Shown: positions 1 to 8,997 of the stretch, one piece after another
How positions within the stretch are numbered: position 1 is the stretch's first letter
Layout: each line of letters begins with the position of its first letter
Origin: Novosphingobium sp. SG707
Lineage (GTDB): Bacteria > Pseudomonadota > Alphaproteobacteria > Sphingomonadales > Sphingomonadaceae
NCBI RefSeq assembly: GCF_012275515.1
Contig: NZ_JAAZQL010000001.1
Span: 913,006 to 977,005, forward strand
DNA: 64,000 nt
Direction of reading: 5' to 3'
Program-made: the position numbers and the translations under genes
Notes under the pieces: generated by a model
What the model was told of the DNA's origin: nothing
Database searches by the model: none
What the model saw: the letters and a program-made list of their open reading frames with translations, nothing else

Positions 1-18
1 TCTCCGAGCGGCAACTTG

Positions 19-35
19 ACTTAACACTGTTAAGT
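19..35. promoter_or_regulatory. Inverted repeat before TetR gene, likely operator
   Basis: ACTTAAC, three bases, GTTAAGT form a perfect 7-bp inverted repeat ending 15 bases before the TetR start codon. A TTGAC-like -35 hexamer overlaps its left edge. Size, symmetry and position fit a TetR-family autoregulatory operator. Binding is inferred. Confidence 0.5.
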
Positions 36-50
36 GGTCAACAAAAACCT

Positions 51-605
51 ATGGCACGCCCCGCTCCCGCCCTTCTCGACCGCGACCGATTGATCGCTGC
101 CGCCTTTGCGCAGCTTGAGGAGGACGGGCTTGAGGGCCTGAGCATGCGCCGCCTTGCCACGCGGGTGGGGGTGCAGGCCCCGGCGCTCTACTGGCATTTC
201 AGCGACAAGGCCGAACTGCTGGGCCTGATGGCGGGCGCTATCTATGCCGCCGCCTATGCCGCCGTGCCGCAGGTGGATGACTGGCAGACATGGCTGGGCC
301 AGTTCGGCCGCGCCCTGCGGCGCAGTTTCGCCGCTCATCGCGATGGCGCGCGGCTCTGCGCGGCGGCCAGCCCGGCGCTGTCCGGCGAACCCGCCAGCCA
401 TGCTGAGGGCATTGCCGCGCCGCTCGTCGCGCTGGGTCTGGACCAAAAGCGCGCCCTTGCCTGTCAGGCCGTGGTGATTTCCTTCACACTGGGCTGGGAA
501 TCCTTTGAGGCCAACGGCCCGATGCGCGAATTCCTGCGCCAGATGATGGATTTCGACGCCACCTTTGAAACCGGCCTCGATGCTCTGGTGCGCGGTCTAG
601 CCTAG
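51..605 (+). CDS. TetR/AcrR family transcriptional regulator
   Basis: This 184-residue protein has a TetR layout. An N-terminal helix-turn-helix spans about residues 10-55 (core GLSMRRLATRVGVQAPALYWHF cut here to the idea: RRLATRVG, then ALYWHFSDK). The rest is a helical ligand-binding and dimerisation domain resembling the TetR_C class. The ATG at 51 follows a palindrome that probably binds the protein itself. The gene it controls is probably off the left edge, because its downstream neighbour converges on it: the two stop codons overlap by 4 bases. The ligand cannot be told from sequence. Confidence 0.85.
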   Translation: MARPAPALLDRDRLIAAAFAQLEEDGLEGLSMRRLATRVGVQAPALYWHFSDKAELLGLMAGAIYAAAYAAVPQVDDWQTWLGQFGRALRRSFAAHRDGARLCAAASPALSGEPASHAEGIAAPLVALGLDQKRALACQAVVISFTLGWESFEANGPMREFLRQMMDFDATFETGLDALVRGLA

Positions 606-1633
606 CCCGCCTTGCGCGCCGCGATCCGAAAGCGGGCCAGCATGTCGCGGAAAGTCAACCCGGCGTCGATCTGGGTATAGACGCGCATCGGCCTTGCCCC
701 TGCCCTTTCGGCATAGGCGCCATTGTCCAGCAGGCGCGGCGTGGGCATCATGACATAGCGGCAGGAGGTCGTATCCGGCTGCATCGGCGGAACCAGCGCG
801 GTCAGTGTGACCAGCGGACTGTCGCCCAGCACATAGGCATCCGAGGCGGGGACCGGAGGCACGCCGGGAATTTTCGCAAACATTTCCGGGATGGCGTCCA
901 CTCTGGCCTTCAAATAGGCGCCCAGCCGCCCGCTCGCGCCCAGTTCTTCCAGTTCGGCATTGGAAAACAGCATCTGACTATAGGCGTCAGAGGGCACCTG
1001 CCAGATCTCGATGTCGGATTCGTTGAAGATGACCTGTGCGGCCACGGGATCGATCGAGAAATTGAACTCCGGCTCGTCGGGTTTAGCGCCGGGATTACCA
1101 AAGCCCTTGTGCATGTTGCCGCCGATCCAGATCAGCCTGATCCGCCGCCCGATCCTCGGCTCGCTCAGCCACGCCAGCGCCAGTTCGGTCAGCCCGGCCC
1201 CGGCGGCATAGAGCAGCGGCTCCTTTGCATCCTCGCGCATGGCCTCGCGCACGATGGCCTCGCTGGCCTTGCTCGGCTTCCATGAGGCGCGCGAGGCGAT
1301 GGGCGTTTCGGACCCGGCGATGGGAGAATGCACCTTGTCCAGCCCCATGATCGCCAGCACCTCGCGCGCACGATCCGCAGCATCGCGCGCATCATGGCCG
1401 CTGGAAAAATGTCCGGGCAAATGCGATCCGATGATCAGCGGGATGGTGACAGCGCGGCACAGCACATGATGCGCCAATTGAAACAGCCCGTCGGGATCGC
1501 CGGCAAAATCATTGTCCAGAATGACCCGCGCCAGCATCGGCTGCCCGGCCTGCAGCGCGCGCGCACCCGCCAGACTTGCCAGCCCGGCGATGGCCGATGC
1601 GGCAAACGACCTGCGATCCATGGCCAAAGACAC
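602..1633 (-). CDS. Secreted nucleoside-hydrolase-like protein
   Basis: The protein has about 343 residues. It opens with an Arg-Arg signal-like stretch (DRRSFAASAIAG, then a hydrophobic run ending in Ala), so export, possibly by Tat, is likely. Directly after comes ILDNDFAGDPDG, which corresponds to the Asp-rich Ca2+ and ribose-binding N-terminus of inosine-uridine nucleoside hydrolases (usually DTDPGxDD). I chose the GTG at 1633 because GGGAG lies 8 bases upstream; an ATG four codons later at 1621 is the alternative, and the open frame extends to 1768 without support. It converges on the TetR gene. Substrate is unknown; the family link is moderate because only the N-terminal motif is clear. 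Confidence 0.65.
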   Translation of the reverse strand: MSLAMDRRSFAASAIAGLASLAGARALQAGQPMLARVILDNDFAGDPDGLFQLAHHVLCRAVTIPLIIGSHLPGHFSSGHDARDAADRAREVLAIMGLDKVHSPIAGSETPIASRASWKPSKASEAIVREAMREDAKEPLLYAAGAGLTELALAWLSEPRIGRRIRLIWIGGNMHKGFGNPGAKPDEPEFNFSIDPVAAQVIFNESDIEIWQVPSDAYSQMLFSNAELEELGASGRLGAYLKARVDAIPEMFAKIPGVPPVPASDAYVLGDSPLVTLTALVPPMQPDTTSCRYVMMPTPRLLDNGAYAERAGARPMRVYTQIDAGLTFRDMLARFRIAARKAG

Positions 1634-1728
1634 GTTCCCTTCTCCCTGCTTTCTGTCTCGCCCATCCCTGTGGGTACAAGCCGTTTTCGCCAATCGGTGC
1701 ATCATGTAAAATAGGGATTTTTGAAGCA

Positions 1729-1749
1729 TCCATAGGTCTTGCCTATGGA
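1729..1749. promoter_or_regulatory. Palindrome in the ast operon promoter region
   Basis: TCCATAGG, five bases (TCTTG), CCTATGGA make a perfect 8-bp inverted repeat in the 242-base divergent spacer between the nucleoside hydrolase gene and astA. It has no T-run, so a terminator is unlikely and an operator more likely. A second small repeat, CCTTG CA CAAGG, lies at 1759-1770. Which regulator binds is unknown. Confidence 0.45.
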
Positions 1750-1875
1750 ATGCGGCAGCCTTGCACAAGGCTCCCTATCTTTGGCTTTGTGTCTTGAGGA
1801 TTTCGCTTTTATTCTGGTCTTTCGCATCGCCCATGCGGCCGCCAGGCGCGCCGCAACAACCGGGAGAGCCTGAGG

Positions 1876-2889
1876 ATGACCCATGTTCTGAGAGCCGCCA
1901 GCGAGAGCGATCTGTCGGCGATCTATGAAATGGCCAAGAGCACCGGCGGGGGCTTTACCAACCTGCCTGCCGACAGGGCAAAGCTGGCCAGCAAGCTGGA
2001 AATTGCCGCGGCCTCCTTTGCCCGCATGTCCGATGCTCTGGCCGATGATCGCTATATGTTCGTGCTGGAAAACGCGCAAACCGGCAAGGTCCGCGGCACA
2101 TGCCAGATCTTCTCCTGCATCGGCGCGGACCGGCCCCATTACAGCTATCGCATCGACGCCTTCACCCATTACAGCAGCGAATTCGGCCGGGCCATGCGCT
2201 GCGAAATGCTGACCATGGTGACAGACCACAATGGCAGCAGCGAGGTCGGCGGCCTGTTCCTGCACCCCACTGAAAGATCCGCCGGGGCCGGATCGCTGCT
2301 GGCGCGCAGCCGCTATCTGTTCATGGCGATGCACCGCCCGCGCTTTGCTGACCGCACTCTGGCCGAATTGCGCGGGGTGATCGACGATTTCGGCATATCG
2401 CCCTTTTGGGACGGAGTGACGGGCCGCTTCTTCGGCATGTCCTTCCGCGAGGCCGATGAGTTCAAGGCCCTGCACGGCGCGCAATTCATTGCCGATCTGA
2501 TGCCCAAACATCCGATCTATACCGCGATGATGCCCGAAAGCGCGATTGCCGTGATGGGCGTGGCGCATCCTTCGGGCCGCGCGGCGCAGCGGATGCTGGA
2601 AAAGGAAGGCTTTGCCTATCGCAACTATATCGACGTGTTCGACGGCGGCCCCACGATGATCTGCGCCACTGATGATATCGCCACGATCCGCTATGCAAGA
2701 CAGGATGCTCTGATCGCCATTGCGGACAATGATGGCCAGCAAAGCCTTGTGGCGCGCGGCAGGCTGGGCGGTTTCCGCGCCGCCTTTGGCCGGGTGGCGA
2801 TGACCGAGGGCGGCATCATCCTCGATACTGCGGCAGCCGAGGCCATTCGCGCCACGCCGGGCGAAAGGCTCACCCACATTCCCCATTGA
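1876..2889 (+). CDS. astA: Arginine N-succinyltransferase (first copy)
   Basis: AstA transfers succinyl from succinyl-CoA to arginine, the first step of the AST pathway that degrades arginine to glutamate and succinate in the cytoplasm. The 337-residue length matches the family (about 340). Typical AstA segments are present: an N-terminal LRAASESDLSAIYEMA with GGGFTNLP, and central GLFLHPTERSAGAG and SRYLFMAMHRPRF. GGGxTNLP and the GLFLHP region are hallmarks of the family's acyltransferase fold. It starts the operon astA-astB-astA-astD-M20, 18 bases before astB. A paralogue lies two genes downstream, so the pair may form a hetero-oligomer like AruF/AruG of Pseudomonas. Confidence 0.93.
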   Translation: MTHVLRAASESDLSAIYEMAKSTGGGFTNLPADRAKLASKLEIAAASFARMSDALADDRYMFVLENAQTGKVRGTCQIFSCIGADRPHYSYRIDAFTHYSSEFGRAMRCEMLTMVTDHNGSSEVGGLFLHPTERSAGAGSLLARSRYLFMAMHRPRFADRTLAELRGVIDDFGISPFWDGVTGRFFGMSFREADEFKALHGAQFIADLMPKHPIYTAMMPESAIAVMGVAHPSGRAAQRMLEKEGFAYRNYIDVFDGGPTMICATDDIATIRYARQDALIAIADNDGQQSLVARGRLGGFRAAFGRVAMTEGGIILDTAAAEAIRATPGERLTHIPH

Positions 2890-2907
2890 TGAGGCAGGAG
2901 GCAGGCG

Positions 2908-4200
2908 ATGCTGGAGGTGAATTTCGACGGGCTGGTCGGCCCCAGCCACAATTACGCGGGGCTGTCGCTGGGCAATATCGCCTCGGCCACCCATGCGGGC
3001 GCCACCTCCAGCCCGCGCGAGGCTGCGCTGCAGGGCCTTGCCAAGATGCGGCGGATGATGGCGCTGGGCTTTGCGCAAGGGCTGCTGCTGCCCCATGACC
3101 GCCCCGATGCGAACTGGCTGCGGCAACTGGGCTTTGCGGGCGATGACATGGCGGTCTGCCGCGCCGCGTGGGAGGCCCAGCCTGCTCTCTTGCGCAATGC
3201 CTTTTCCGCCTCGGCCATGTGGACGGCCAATGCCGCCACCGTCTCACCCCGGCCCGACACCGCCGATGGGTGCACCCATATTTCCATCGCCAATCTCTCC
3301 TCCATGCCCCATCGCAGCATCGAGGCGGAGCAGACCGCCCGCCAGTTGCGCCTGCTTTTCGCAGGCCTGCCCGAGGTTGCTTTGCATGATCCTCTCCCCG
3401 CCTGTTTCGGCGACGAGGGCGCGGCCAATCACATGCGCCTGTGCCCCCGTCATGGCGAGGCGGGGCTGGAAATCTTCGTCCATGGCGCCGGGCCCGTCAA
3501 CGGCTTTCCCGCGCGCCAGCATCGCATGGCATCGCAGGCTCTGGTCCGGCGGCACGCTCTGGCGCCCGGCCGCGCCATCCTCGCGCGGCAAAGCGATGCG
3601 GCCATTGCGGCGGGGGCGTTTCACAATGATGTGGTCGCCGTGGCCAATGAAACTGTCCTGCTGACCCACGAACAGGCCTTTGCTGAACGGCAAAGCCTTT
3701 ATGCCCAAATCCGCAAAGCCCTCCCCGAGGCGGAGATCATCGAGGTGCCCGCCGATCTGGTGTCGCTGGACGATGCGATCCGTTCCTATCTCTTCAACTC
3801 GCAACTGGTGACGCTGCATGATGGCGGGATGCTGCTGCTCCTGCCGGAGGAAGCGCGTGACGTACCGCCTGTGGCGCGCTGGCTGGAGCATCTGATGGAG
3901 GCGAACGGGCCGATTAGCCAAGCGGAATTCATGCCTCTGCGCGAATCCATGCGCAATGGCGGCGGCCCGGCTTGCCTGCGGCTGCGCATCGTGTTGACGC
4001 AGGAGGAACTGGCCGCGCTCGATCAACGCTTCCTGCTCGATCCGGCCAAATGCGACGCGCTGGCCGCGCTGATCGCCCACCATTGGCCCGAACGCATCGC
4101 GCCCGAGGATATCGGCAGCCCCGATCTCTGGCGGCAATGCCAAATCGCACGCGCGGCGCTGCTCGACCTGCTCGGCTTTGGCCCGGAGGAGCTGCGATGA
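2908..4200 (+). CDS. astB: N-succinylarginine dihydrolase
   Basis: AstB converts N2-succinylarginine to N2-succinylornithine, releasing ammonia and CO2. The 430-residue protein starts with VNFDGLVGPSHNYAG, the family signature. The catalytic triad can be placed: Glu170 in FGDEGAANH, His239 in AFHNDVVAV and Cys356 in GGGPACLRL, with the spacing of the E. coli enzyme (Glu174, His248, Cys365). A GGAGG-type ribosome site precedes the ATG. Its TGA overlaps the ATG of the next gene, so translation is probably coupled. Confidence 0.95.
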   Translation: MLEVNFDGLVGPSHNYAGLSLGNIASATHAGATSSPREAALQGLAKMRRMMALGFAQGLLLPHDRPDANWLRQLGFAGDDMAVCRAAWEAQPALLRNAFSASAMWTANAATVSPRPDTADGCTHISIANLSSMPHRSIEAEQTARQLRLLFAGLPEVALHDPLPACFGDEGAANHMRLCPRHGEAGLEIFVHGAGPVNGFPARQHRMASQALVRRHALAPGRAILARQSDAAIAAGAFHNDVVAVANETVLLTHEQAFAERQSLYAQIRKALPEAEIIEVPADLVSLDDAIRSYLFNSQLVTLHDGGMLLLLPEEARDVPPVARWLEHLMEANGPISQAEFMPLRESMRNGGGPACLRLRIVLTQEELAALDQRFLLDPAKCDALAALIAHHWPERIAPEDIGSPDLWRQCQIARAALLDLLGFGPEELR

Positions 4201-5132
4201 TCTCTCCCCGCCCAAACCAGCCCTTCATCCGCGTGGCCCGCATGTCGGATCTTGACGCCCTGTTCGCGCTGGCGGGCCTGTCGGGCGGGGGCATGACCAA
4301 TCTGCCGCAGGACCGTGAAGCGCTGGCGGAACGTCTGGCATGGAGCGAGCGATCCATCGCGGCCGACATCACCGCGCCGCAGGATGAATTCTACATGCTG
4401 GTGCTGGAGGATGGCGCGGGCCGCGTGATCGGCACGGCCAGCATCTTTTCCCGCGTCGGCGCGCAATGGCCGTTCTACAGCTACAAGGTCGCCCGCGTCA
4501 CCCATGTCTCGCGCGGGCTGGACCGGATGTTTTCCACCCATGTCCTCCATCTCGTGAATGATTTTGACGGGGCGAGCGAGGTGGCGGGCCTGCTGCTGCA
4601 TCCCGATGCCCGCGCGCATGGGCTGGGCGCGATGCTGGCGCGCAGCCGCTTCCTCTTCATTGCCCAGCACCGCGAGCGTTTCGGCGATCAGGTGGTGGCC
4701 GAATTGCGCGGCTGGATGGAGGGGCGCACCAGCCCGTTCTGGGACGCGGTGGCGGGACCTTTCTTCGGCGGCGACATGCTGGAAGCGGATCTGTTTAACG
4801 CCATGCATGGCAATCAGTTCATCGCCGATCTGATGCCGCGCTATCCGATCTACACCTCGATGCTGCCCGCCGAGGCGCGCGCGGTGATCGGCCGTCCGCA
4901 TGAAGGTTCCGCGCCCGCCTATCGCCTGCTGCTGGCCGAGGATTTCCTCGACGACGGCTATTGCGATATTTTCGATGCTGGCCCCACCGTTCATGCCCGC
5001 ACCGACCATATACGCACCATCCGCGAATGCGAACTGATCGACCCGGACGTGCCGATACGCGCCACGAAAGACACCCACCGCCTGATCGCGGCGGGCCGGT
5101 TGCGCGATTTCCGCGTGTGGAAGGAGGACTGA
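4197..5132 (+). CDS. astA: Arginine N-succinyltransferase (second copy)
   Basis: This second AstA has 311 residues, 26 fewer than the copy at 1876. It keeps the same landmarks: ARMSDLDALFALAGLSGGG with MTNLP, then GLLLHPDARAHGLGAMLARSR and the C-terminal YCDIFDAGPT. I chose the ATG at 4197 because GGAGGAG lies just upstream and the codon overlaps the astB stop as ATGA; the open frame extends further upstream but that part is antisense-like noise. Two AstA genes flanking AstB suggest two subunits, or enzymes with different preferences (arginine and ornithine). Confidence 0.92.
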   Translation: MISPRPNQPFIRVARMSDLDALFALAGLSGGGMTNLPQDREALAERLAWSERSIAADITAPQDEFYMLVLEDGAGRVIGTASIFSRVGAQWPFYSYKVARVTHVSRGLDRMFSTHVLHLVNDFDGASEVAGLLLHPDARAHGLGAMLARSRFLFIAQHRERFGDQVVAELRGWMEGRTSPFWDAVAGPFFGGDMLEADLFNAMHGNQFIADLMPRYPIYTSMLPAEARAVIGRPHEGSAPAYRLLLAEDFLDDGYCDIFDAGPTVHARTDHIRTIRECELIDPDVPIRATKDTHRLIAAGRLRDFRVWKED

Positions 5133-5133
5133 G

Positions 5134-6537
5134 ATGACCCTGCAATCCTATGATCCGGCAAGCGGAGAGGTCATCTGGCAAGGCCCCGTGGACGGCCCCG
5201 CGCAATGCCGCGCCGCGCTGGACCGCGCCCGTGCCGCCGCGCCGCGCTGGGCGCGCGTCCCGCTGGAGGAGCGTCTGGCCATCGCCCGCCGCTTTGCCGC
5301 CCTGCTCAAGGAAGGGATGGAACCTTTCGCCCGCCTGATCTCGCGCGAGACGGGCAAGCAATTATGGGAGAACCGGGGCGAGGTCAGCGCCATGATCGGC
5401 AAGGTCGAAATCTCCATCGCCGCGCAGGCGGAAAGGGCTGGCACGCGCGAACAGGCTATGCCCTTTGGCCGGTCTGTCCTGCGCCACAGGCCGCATGGGG
5501 TGATGGCGGTGCTGGGGCCGTATAATTTCCCCGGCCATTTGCCCAACGGCCATATCGTGCCCGCGCTGATCGCGGGCAATGCGGTGGTGTTCAAGCCATC
5601 GGAGGAAACCCCGGCGGTGGGCGCGCATATGGCCGCGCTCTGGACGGAGGCGGGCCTGCCCGATGGCGTGTTCCAGATCGTGCAGGGCAGGCGCGAGACC
5701 GGCGCGGCGCTGATCGCGGGCGACATTGACGGCCTGCTCTTCACCGGTTCGGCGCAGGCGGGGCGCGCCTTCCGCCATGCCTTTGCCGACCGGCCGCATG
5801 TCATTCTGGCGCTGGAACTGGGCGGCAACAATCCGCTGGTGGCATGGGACGGCGATCCCGAGGCGGTCGCCTCGCTGGTCAGCCATTCCGCCTTTATCAC
5901 CACGGGCCAGCGCTGCTCCTGCGCGCGCCGCCTGATCCTGCCGATCGGGGCCGAGGGGGACCGGATGCTCGACGCCGTGCTGGCGCAGGCGGCAATCCTG
6001 CCCGTGGGCGCGTGGGACGAGGGCGAGGGTTTTATGGGGCCATTGATTTCGGCTCAGGCGGCGGACCGGGCGCGGGGGGGGGTGGAGGCTCTGAGCGCAG
6101 CAGGCGCGCGCATATTGCTGCCCCCGGCCTTGCCGCGCGGGGATAATGGGGCCTTCATGGGCGCCGCCGTACTAGACGTGACCGGCATCGCCGCCCCGGA
6201 TGAGGAGATATTTGCGCCCGTTTTGCAGGTCATCCGGGTAGGCGATTTCGACGCCGCCATGGCCGCGGCCAATAACACCGCCTTTGGCCTGTCGGCCGGG
6301 CTGATCGCGCAGGATCCCGCGCTATGGGACCGGTTCAGCGCCGAAATCCGCGCAGGCGTGGTCAATTGGAACCGCCCGACCACCGGGGCGGCCTCGGCCA
6401 TGCCCTTTGGCGGATTGGGCGAATCGGGCAATCATCGCCCCAGCGCCGCCTATGCCGCCGACTATTGCGCTTTTCCCGCCGCCAGTTTCGAGGCGCCGCG
6501 CATCGAGGGTCTGCCCATTCCGGGCATGACGCCATGA
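5134..6537 (+). CDS. astD: N-succinylglutamate 5-semialdehyde dehydrogenase
   Basis: AstD oxidises succinylglutamate semialdehyde to succinylglutamate with NAD+. The 467-residue protein is a full-length aldehyde dehydrogenase: oxyanion Asn131 in GPYNFPGHLPNGH, cofactor motif FTGSAQAG (residues 203-210), general-base Glu228 in LELGGNN and nucleophile Cys261 in TGQRCSCARR. GPYNFPGHLPNGH is typical of AstD. It starts one base after the preceding stop and its own stop overlaps the next ATG. No AstC transaminase is visible here; AstC function must come from elsewhere (for example an ArgD-like enzyme). Confidence 0.94.
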   Translation: MTLQSYDPASGEVIWQGPVDGPAQCRAALDRARAAAPRWARVPLEERLAIARRFAALLKEGMEPFARLISRETGKQLWENRGEVSAMIGKVEISIAAQAERAGTREQAMPFGRSVLRHRPHGVMAVLGPYNFPGHLPNGHIVPALIAGNAVVFKPSEETPAVGAHMAALWTEAGLPDGVFQIVQGRRETGAALIAGDIDGLLFTGSAQAGRAFRHAFADRPHVILALELGGNNPLVAWDGDPEAVASLVSHSAFITTGQRCSCARRLILPIGAEGDRMLDAVLAQAAILPVGAWDEGEGFMGPLISAQAADRARGGVEALSAAGARILLPPALPRGDNGAFMGAAVLDVTGIAAPDEEIFAPVLQVIRVGDFDAAMAAANNTAFGLSAGLIAQDPALWDRFSAEIRAGVVNWNRPTTGAASAMPFGGLGESGNHRPSAAYAADYCAFPAASFEAPRIEGLPIPGMTP

Positions 6538-7733
6538 CGCCGACCGAACGGGCCGTTGTTGAACAGGCCATGGCTGCCCCCATGCTCGATCAGGTCCTGC
6601 GCTGGGCCGCGATCAACAGCGGCAGCGGCAATCTGGCGGGCCTTGCCGCGATGGGGGGCGAGTTGGCCGATGCCTGCGCCCCGCTGCCCGGACAGATCGC
6701 CTTGCTCGACCCCGCGCCCGTCACAAGGATCGACGCGCAGGGGCATGAACGCGAGGTGGCGCATGGCCGCAACCTGCTGCTGACCGTGCGCCCGCAGGCC
6801 CCGGTCCAGATCCTGCTGACCGGTCATATGGACACGGTGTTCGATGCGGATCATCCGTTTCAGACCTGCCGGTGGCTCTCGCCTGACGTGCTCAACGGGC
6901 CGGGCGTGGCGGATATGAAGGGGGGGCTGGCCGTAATGATCGCCGCCTTGCATGCCTTTGAAACCTCGCCCGAACGCGAGAAGCTTGGCTATCAGGTCGT
7001 GTTCAACAGCGATGAGGAGGTCGGCTCGCCCGGATCGGCACCGCTGCTGACACGGGCGGCGGCGGGCAAGCTGGCGGCCTTGACCTATGAGCCATCCGCC
7101 TTGCCCGATGGCACTTTGACCGGTGCGCGGCCGGGCAGCGGGAATTTTTCGATCATCGTAGCCGGACGCAGCGCCCATGCCGGACGCAATCCGCAGGATG
7201 GGCGCAATGCCGTGGTGGCGGCGGCCGATCTGGCGCTGCGCCTGACGGCGCTGGGGCGGCCGGGCCTGTCGGTCAATTGCGCGCGGATCGAGGGCGGCGG
7301 GCCGAACAATGTCGTGCCCGATCACGCCGTGCTGCGCGTCAATATCCGTCCGCAAACGCCGCAGGACGAGGCCCTTGCCGCCGAAGCGCTCGACCGCATC
7401 ATCGCGCAGGTGGCCGCCGCGCATGATCTGCATATCCACCGCCATGGCGCCTTTGCCCGTCCGCCCAAGCCCATTGATGCACGGGGGCAAAACCTGCTCG
7501 AACTGGTGCGCGCCTGCGGCCTGCTGCTGGGGCAGGAGATTGGGTGGAAGGACAGCGGCGGGGTCTGCGATGGCAACAATATCGCTGCCTGCGGGGTGCC
7601 CGTGGTGGACACGATGGGCGTGCGCGGAGGGGCGATCCATTCGGCGGAGGAATATCTGATTGTCGAGAGTCTGGCCGAGCGGGCCGCCCTGAGCGCGCTT
7701 GTGCTGTGCCGCCTTTCCCGTGGTGGCCTCTAG
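6534..7733 (+). CDS. M20 metallohydrolase, candidate succinylglutamate desuccinylase
   Basis: This 399-residue M20-family zinc hydrolase resembles glutamate carboxypeptidase and acetylornithine deacetylase. Metal and catalytic residues are visible: His98 and Asp100 in LLTGHMDTV, bridging Asp127 in GPGVADMKGG, Glu161-Glu162 in NSDEEVGSPGS, SAHAGRNPQDGRNA in the lid domain, and IHSAEEY near the C-terminus. It overlaps astD by ATGA and is last in the operon, exactly where AstE would act. AstE belongs to a different fold family and is absent from the window, so this protein may cleave succinylglutamate to succinate and glutamate. That role is inferred from position and chemistry. Confidence 0.85.
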   Translation: MTPTERAVVEQAMAAPMLDQVLRWAAINSGSGNLAGLAAMGGELADACAPLPGQIALLDPAPVTRIDAQGHEREVAHGRNLLLTVRPQAPVQILLTGHMDTVFDADHPFQTCRWLSPDVLNGPGVADMKGGLAVMIAALHAFETSPEREKLGYQVVFNSDEEVGSPGSAPLLTRAAAGKLAALTYEPSALPDGTLTGARPGSGNFSIIVAGRSAHAGRNPQDGRNAVVAAADLALRLTALGRPGLSVNCARIEGGGPNNVVPDHAVLRVNIRPQTPQDEALAAEALDRIIAQVAAAHDLHIHRHGAFARPPKPIDARGQNLLELVRACGLLLGQEIGWKDSGGVCDGNNIAACGVPVVDTMGVRGGAIHSAEEYLIVESLAERAALSALVLCRLSRGGL

Positions 7734-8965
7734 GGCCGGTCCGCCATGGCGGCATAGAGCGCGAAAGGATCGAGCACCGGCCGCCCCAGCGCCGCCTCGA
7801 AGGCCGCCTGCGCGCCCTGCTCGCCATAGGCCTCATGCTGCTGCGCGCCCAGATTGGATTGGAATATGCCCGCCGCGCTAACCGGCAGGAAATCCTCATA
7901 AGTCAGCGGCTCCAGCGTCACCGAGCCATCAGGAGCCGCCACGCGGCGGGCATAGATCAATGCCTGATCGACCAAGGCTTCCATATCATCGGGAAAATCC
8001 GCAAAAGCCCGTGCCAGCCTTAGCTCATAAGGCATGTCTGCCGGGCCGTCCTGCGCCTGCGCCAGCAAGCGGTCATAGAGCGCGCGGCCCTTGGGGGTGA
8101 GCGCCGCGCCGCGTTGCTCGATCTCGCCAAAGCGCGCGGTATGGCGGCCGGGCGCGCCCTCGGCCCCGGCAAAGCGCACACTTTCGGTCAGCGCCTTGAA
8201 ACTGGTCTGGCGCAGGAGGATGGGGATGGCGCGCGGCGGCGGCCCCTCGATCACATCCTTGATGTCCAGCCCCCGCGCCTTCATCGCAGCCTGCGCGGCG
8301 TCAATATCCAGCGTGCGCGGGGTCAGATGGTTGATATGCGGCCCGCGAAAAGCCACCACATCGGCCACCAGACGATGGCTGGCCACCAGCCGGTCATAGG
8401 TGGCGCGATCAACCAGCGTATCCTCATGCCAGCGGAAGGTTTCGAGCAGGCCCGCGACAAAGGCGTCGGCCTGAGCCTCATCCAAGCCGCCCTGTTCTTC
8501 ATGGCGCGCAATCAGCGCCAGTGTTTCGGGGCGGAAGATCTGCCGCGCCGCCAGCAAGGCCGCTGCCTCATCCCGCAATGCGGGATCGGCGATCAGTTCA
8601 AGCCGCAGCAGCGAGCAGAACACGCGGAACGGATTGCGCTCCAGCGCATCCTCGGCAACCGGGCGAAAGGCGGTCGAATGCACCGGCACCCCGGCGGGGG
8701 CCAGATCGTAATAGCCCACCGGCTCCATGCCCATGACGGCAAACGCCCGCCCCATCATCGCCAATTCGGCGGCGGTGCCGACGCGGATCGCGCCATGCCT
8801 TTCGATTTCCACCCGCGCGGGCGCCGCCGCGCCTGCCTGCGCATTGACCTGCGCCACGATAGCCAGAAGATCGCCATAGAGCGGGACCTCGGCGCGATAC
8901 ATGGCGGAAAGCGCCGCGCAGAAGCGGTCGCGAATGGCGCTGGCATCGACAAAGCCGGTGGACAT
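7730..8965 (-). CDS. hglS: DUF1338 2-oxoadipate dioxygenase/decarboxylase
   Basis: This 411-residue protein belongs to the DUF1338/YdcJ family. Characterised HglS is an Fe(II) enzyme that turns 2-oxoadipate into D-2-hydroxyglutarate in lysine catabolism. Likely metal and substrate residues are His96 in VPVHSTAFRP, His210/His213 in GPHINHLTPR and a Glu in RFGEIEQRG (around residue 290). Its start at 8965 has GGGAGAG upstream. It lies 32 bases after a LysR gene on the same strand, so it is probably in the same transcript. Its stop overlaps the M20 hydrolase stop tail to tail. Confidence 0.88.
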   Translation of the reverse strand: MSTGFVDASAIRDRFCAALSAMYRAEVPLYGDLLAIVAQVNAQAGAAAPARVEIERHGAIRVGTAAELAMMGRAFAVMGMEPVGYYDLAPAGVPVHSTAFRPVAEDALERNPFRVFCSLLRLELIADPALRDEAAALLAARQIFRPETLALIARHEEQGGLDEAQADAFVAGLLETFRWHEDTLVDRATYDRLVASHRLVADVVAFRGPHINHLTPRTLDIDAAQAAMKARGLDIKDVIEGPPPRAIPILLRQTSFKALTESVRFAGAEGAPGRHTARFGEIEQRGAALTPKGRALYDRLLAQAQDGPADMPYELRLARAFADFPDDMEALVDQALIYARRVAAPDGSVTLEPLTYEDFLPVSAAGIFQSNLGAQQHEAYGEQGAQAAFEAALGRPVLDPFALYAAMADRP

Positions 8966-8997
8966 ATGGGTTTCTCTCCCTTTTCCCGGCCTCTATA

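Noticed and set aside
1702..3126. 474-codon open frame on the minus strand
   Set aside because: It is antisense to astA and astB, which have clear motifs; its protein has the His/Gln/Arg-rich look of a high-GC shadow frame.
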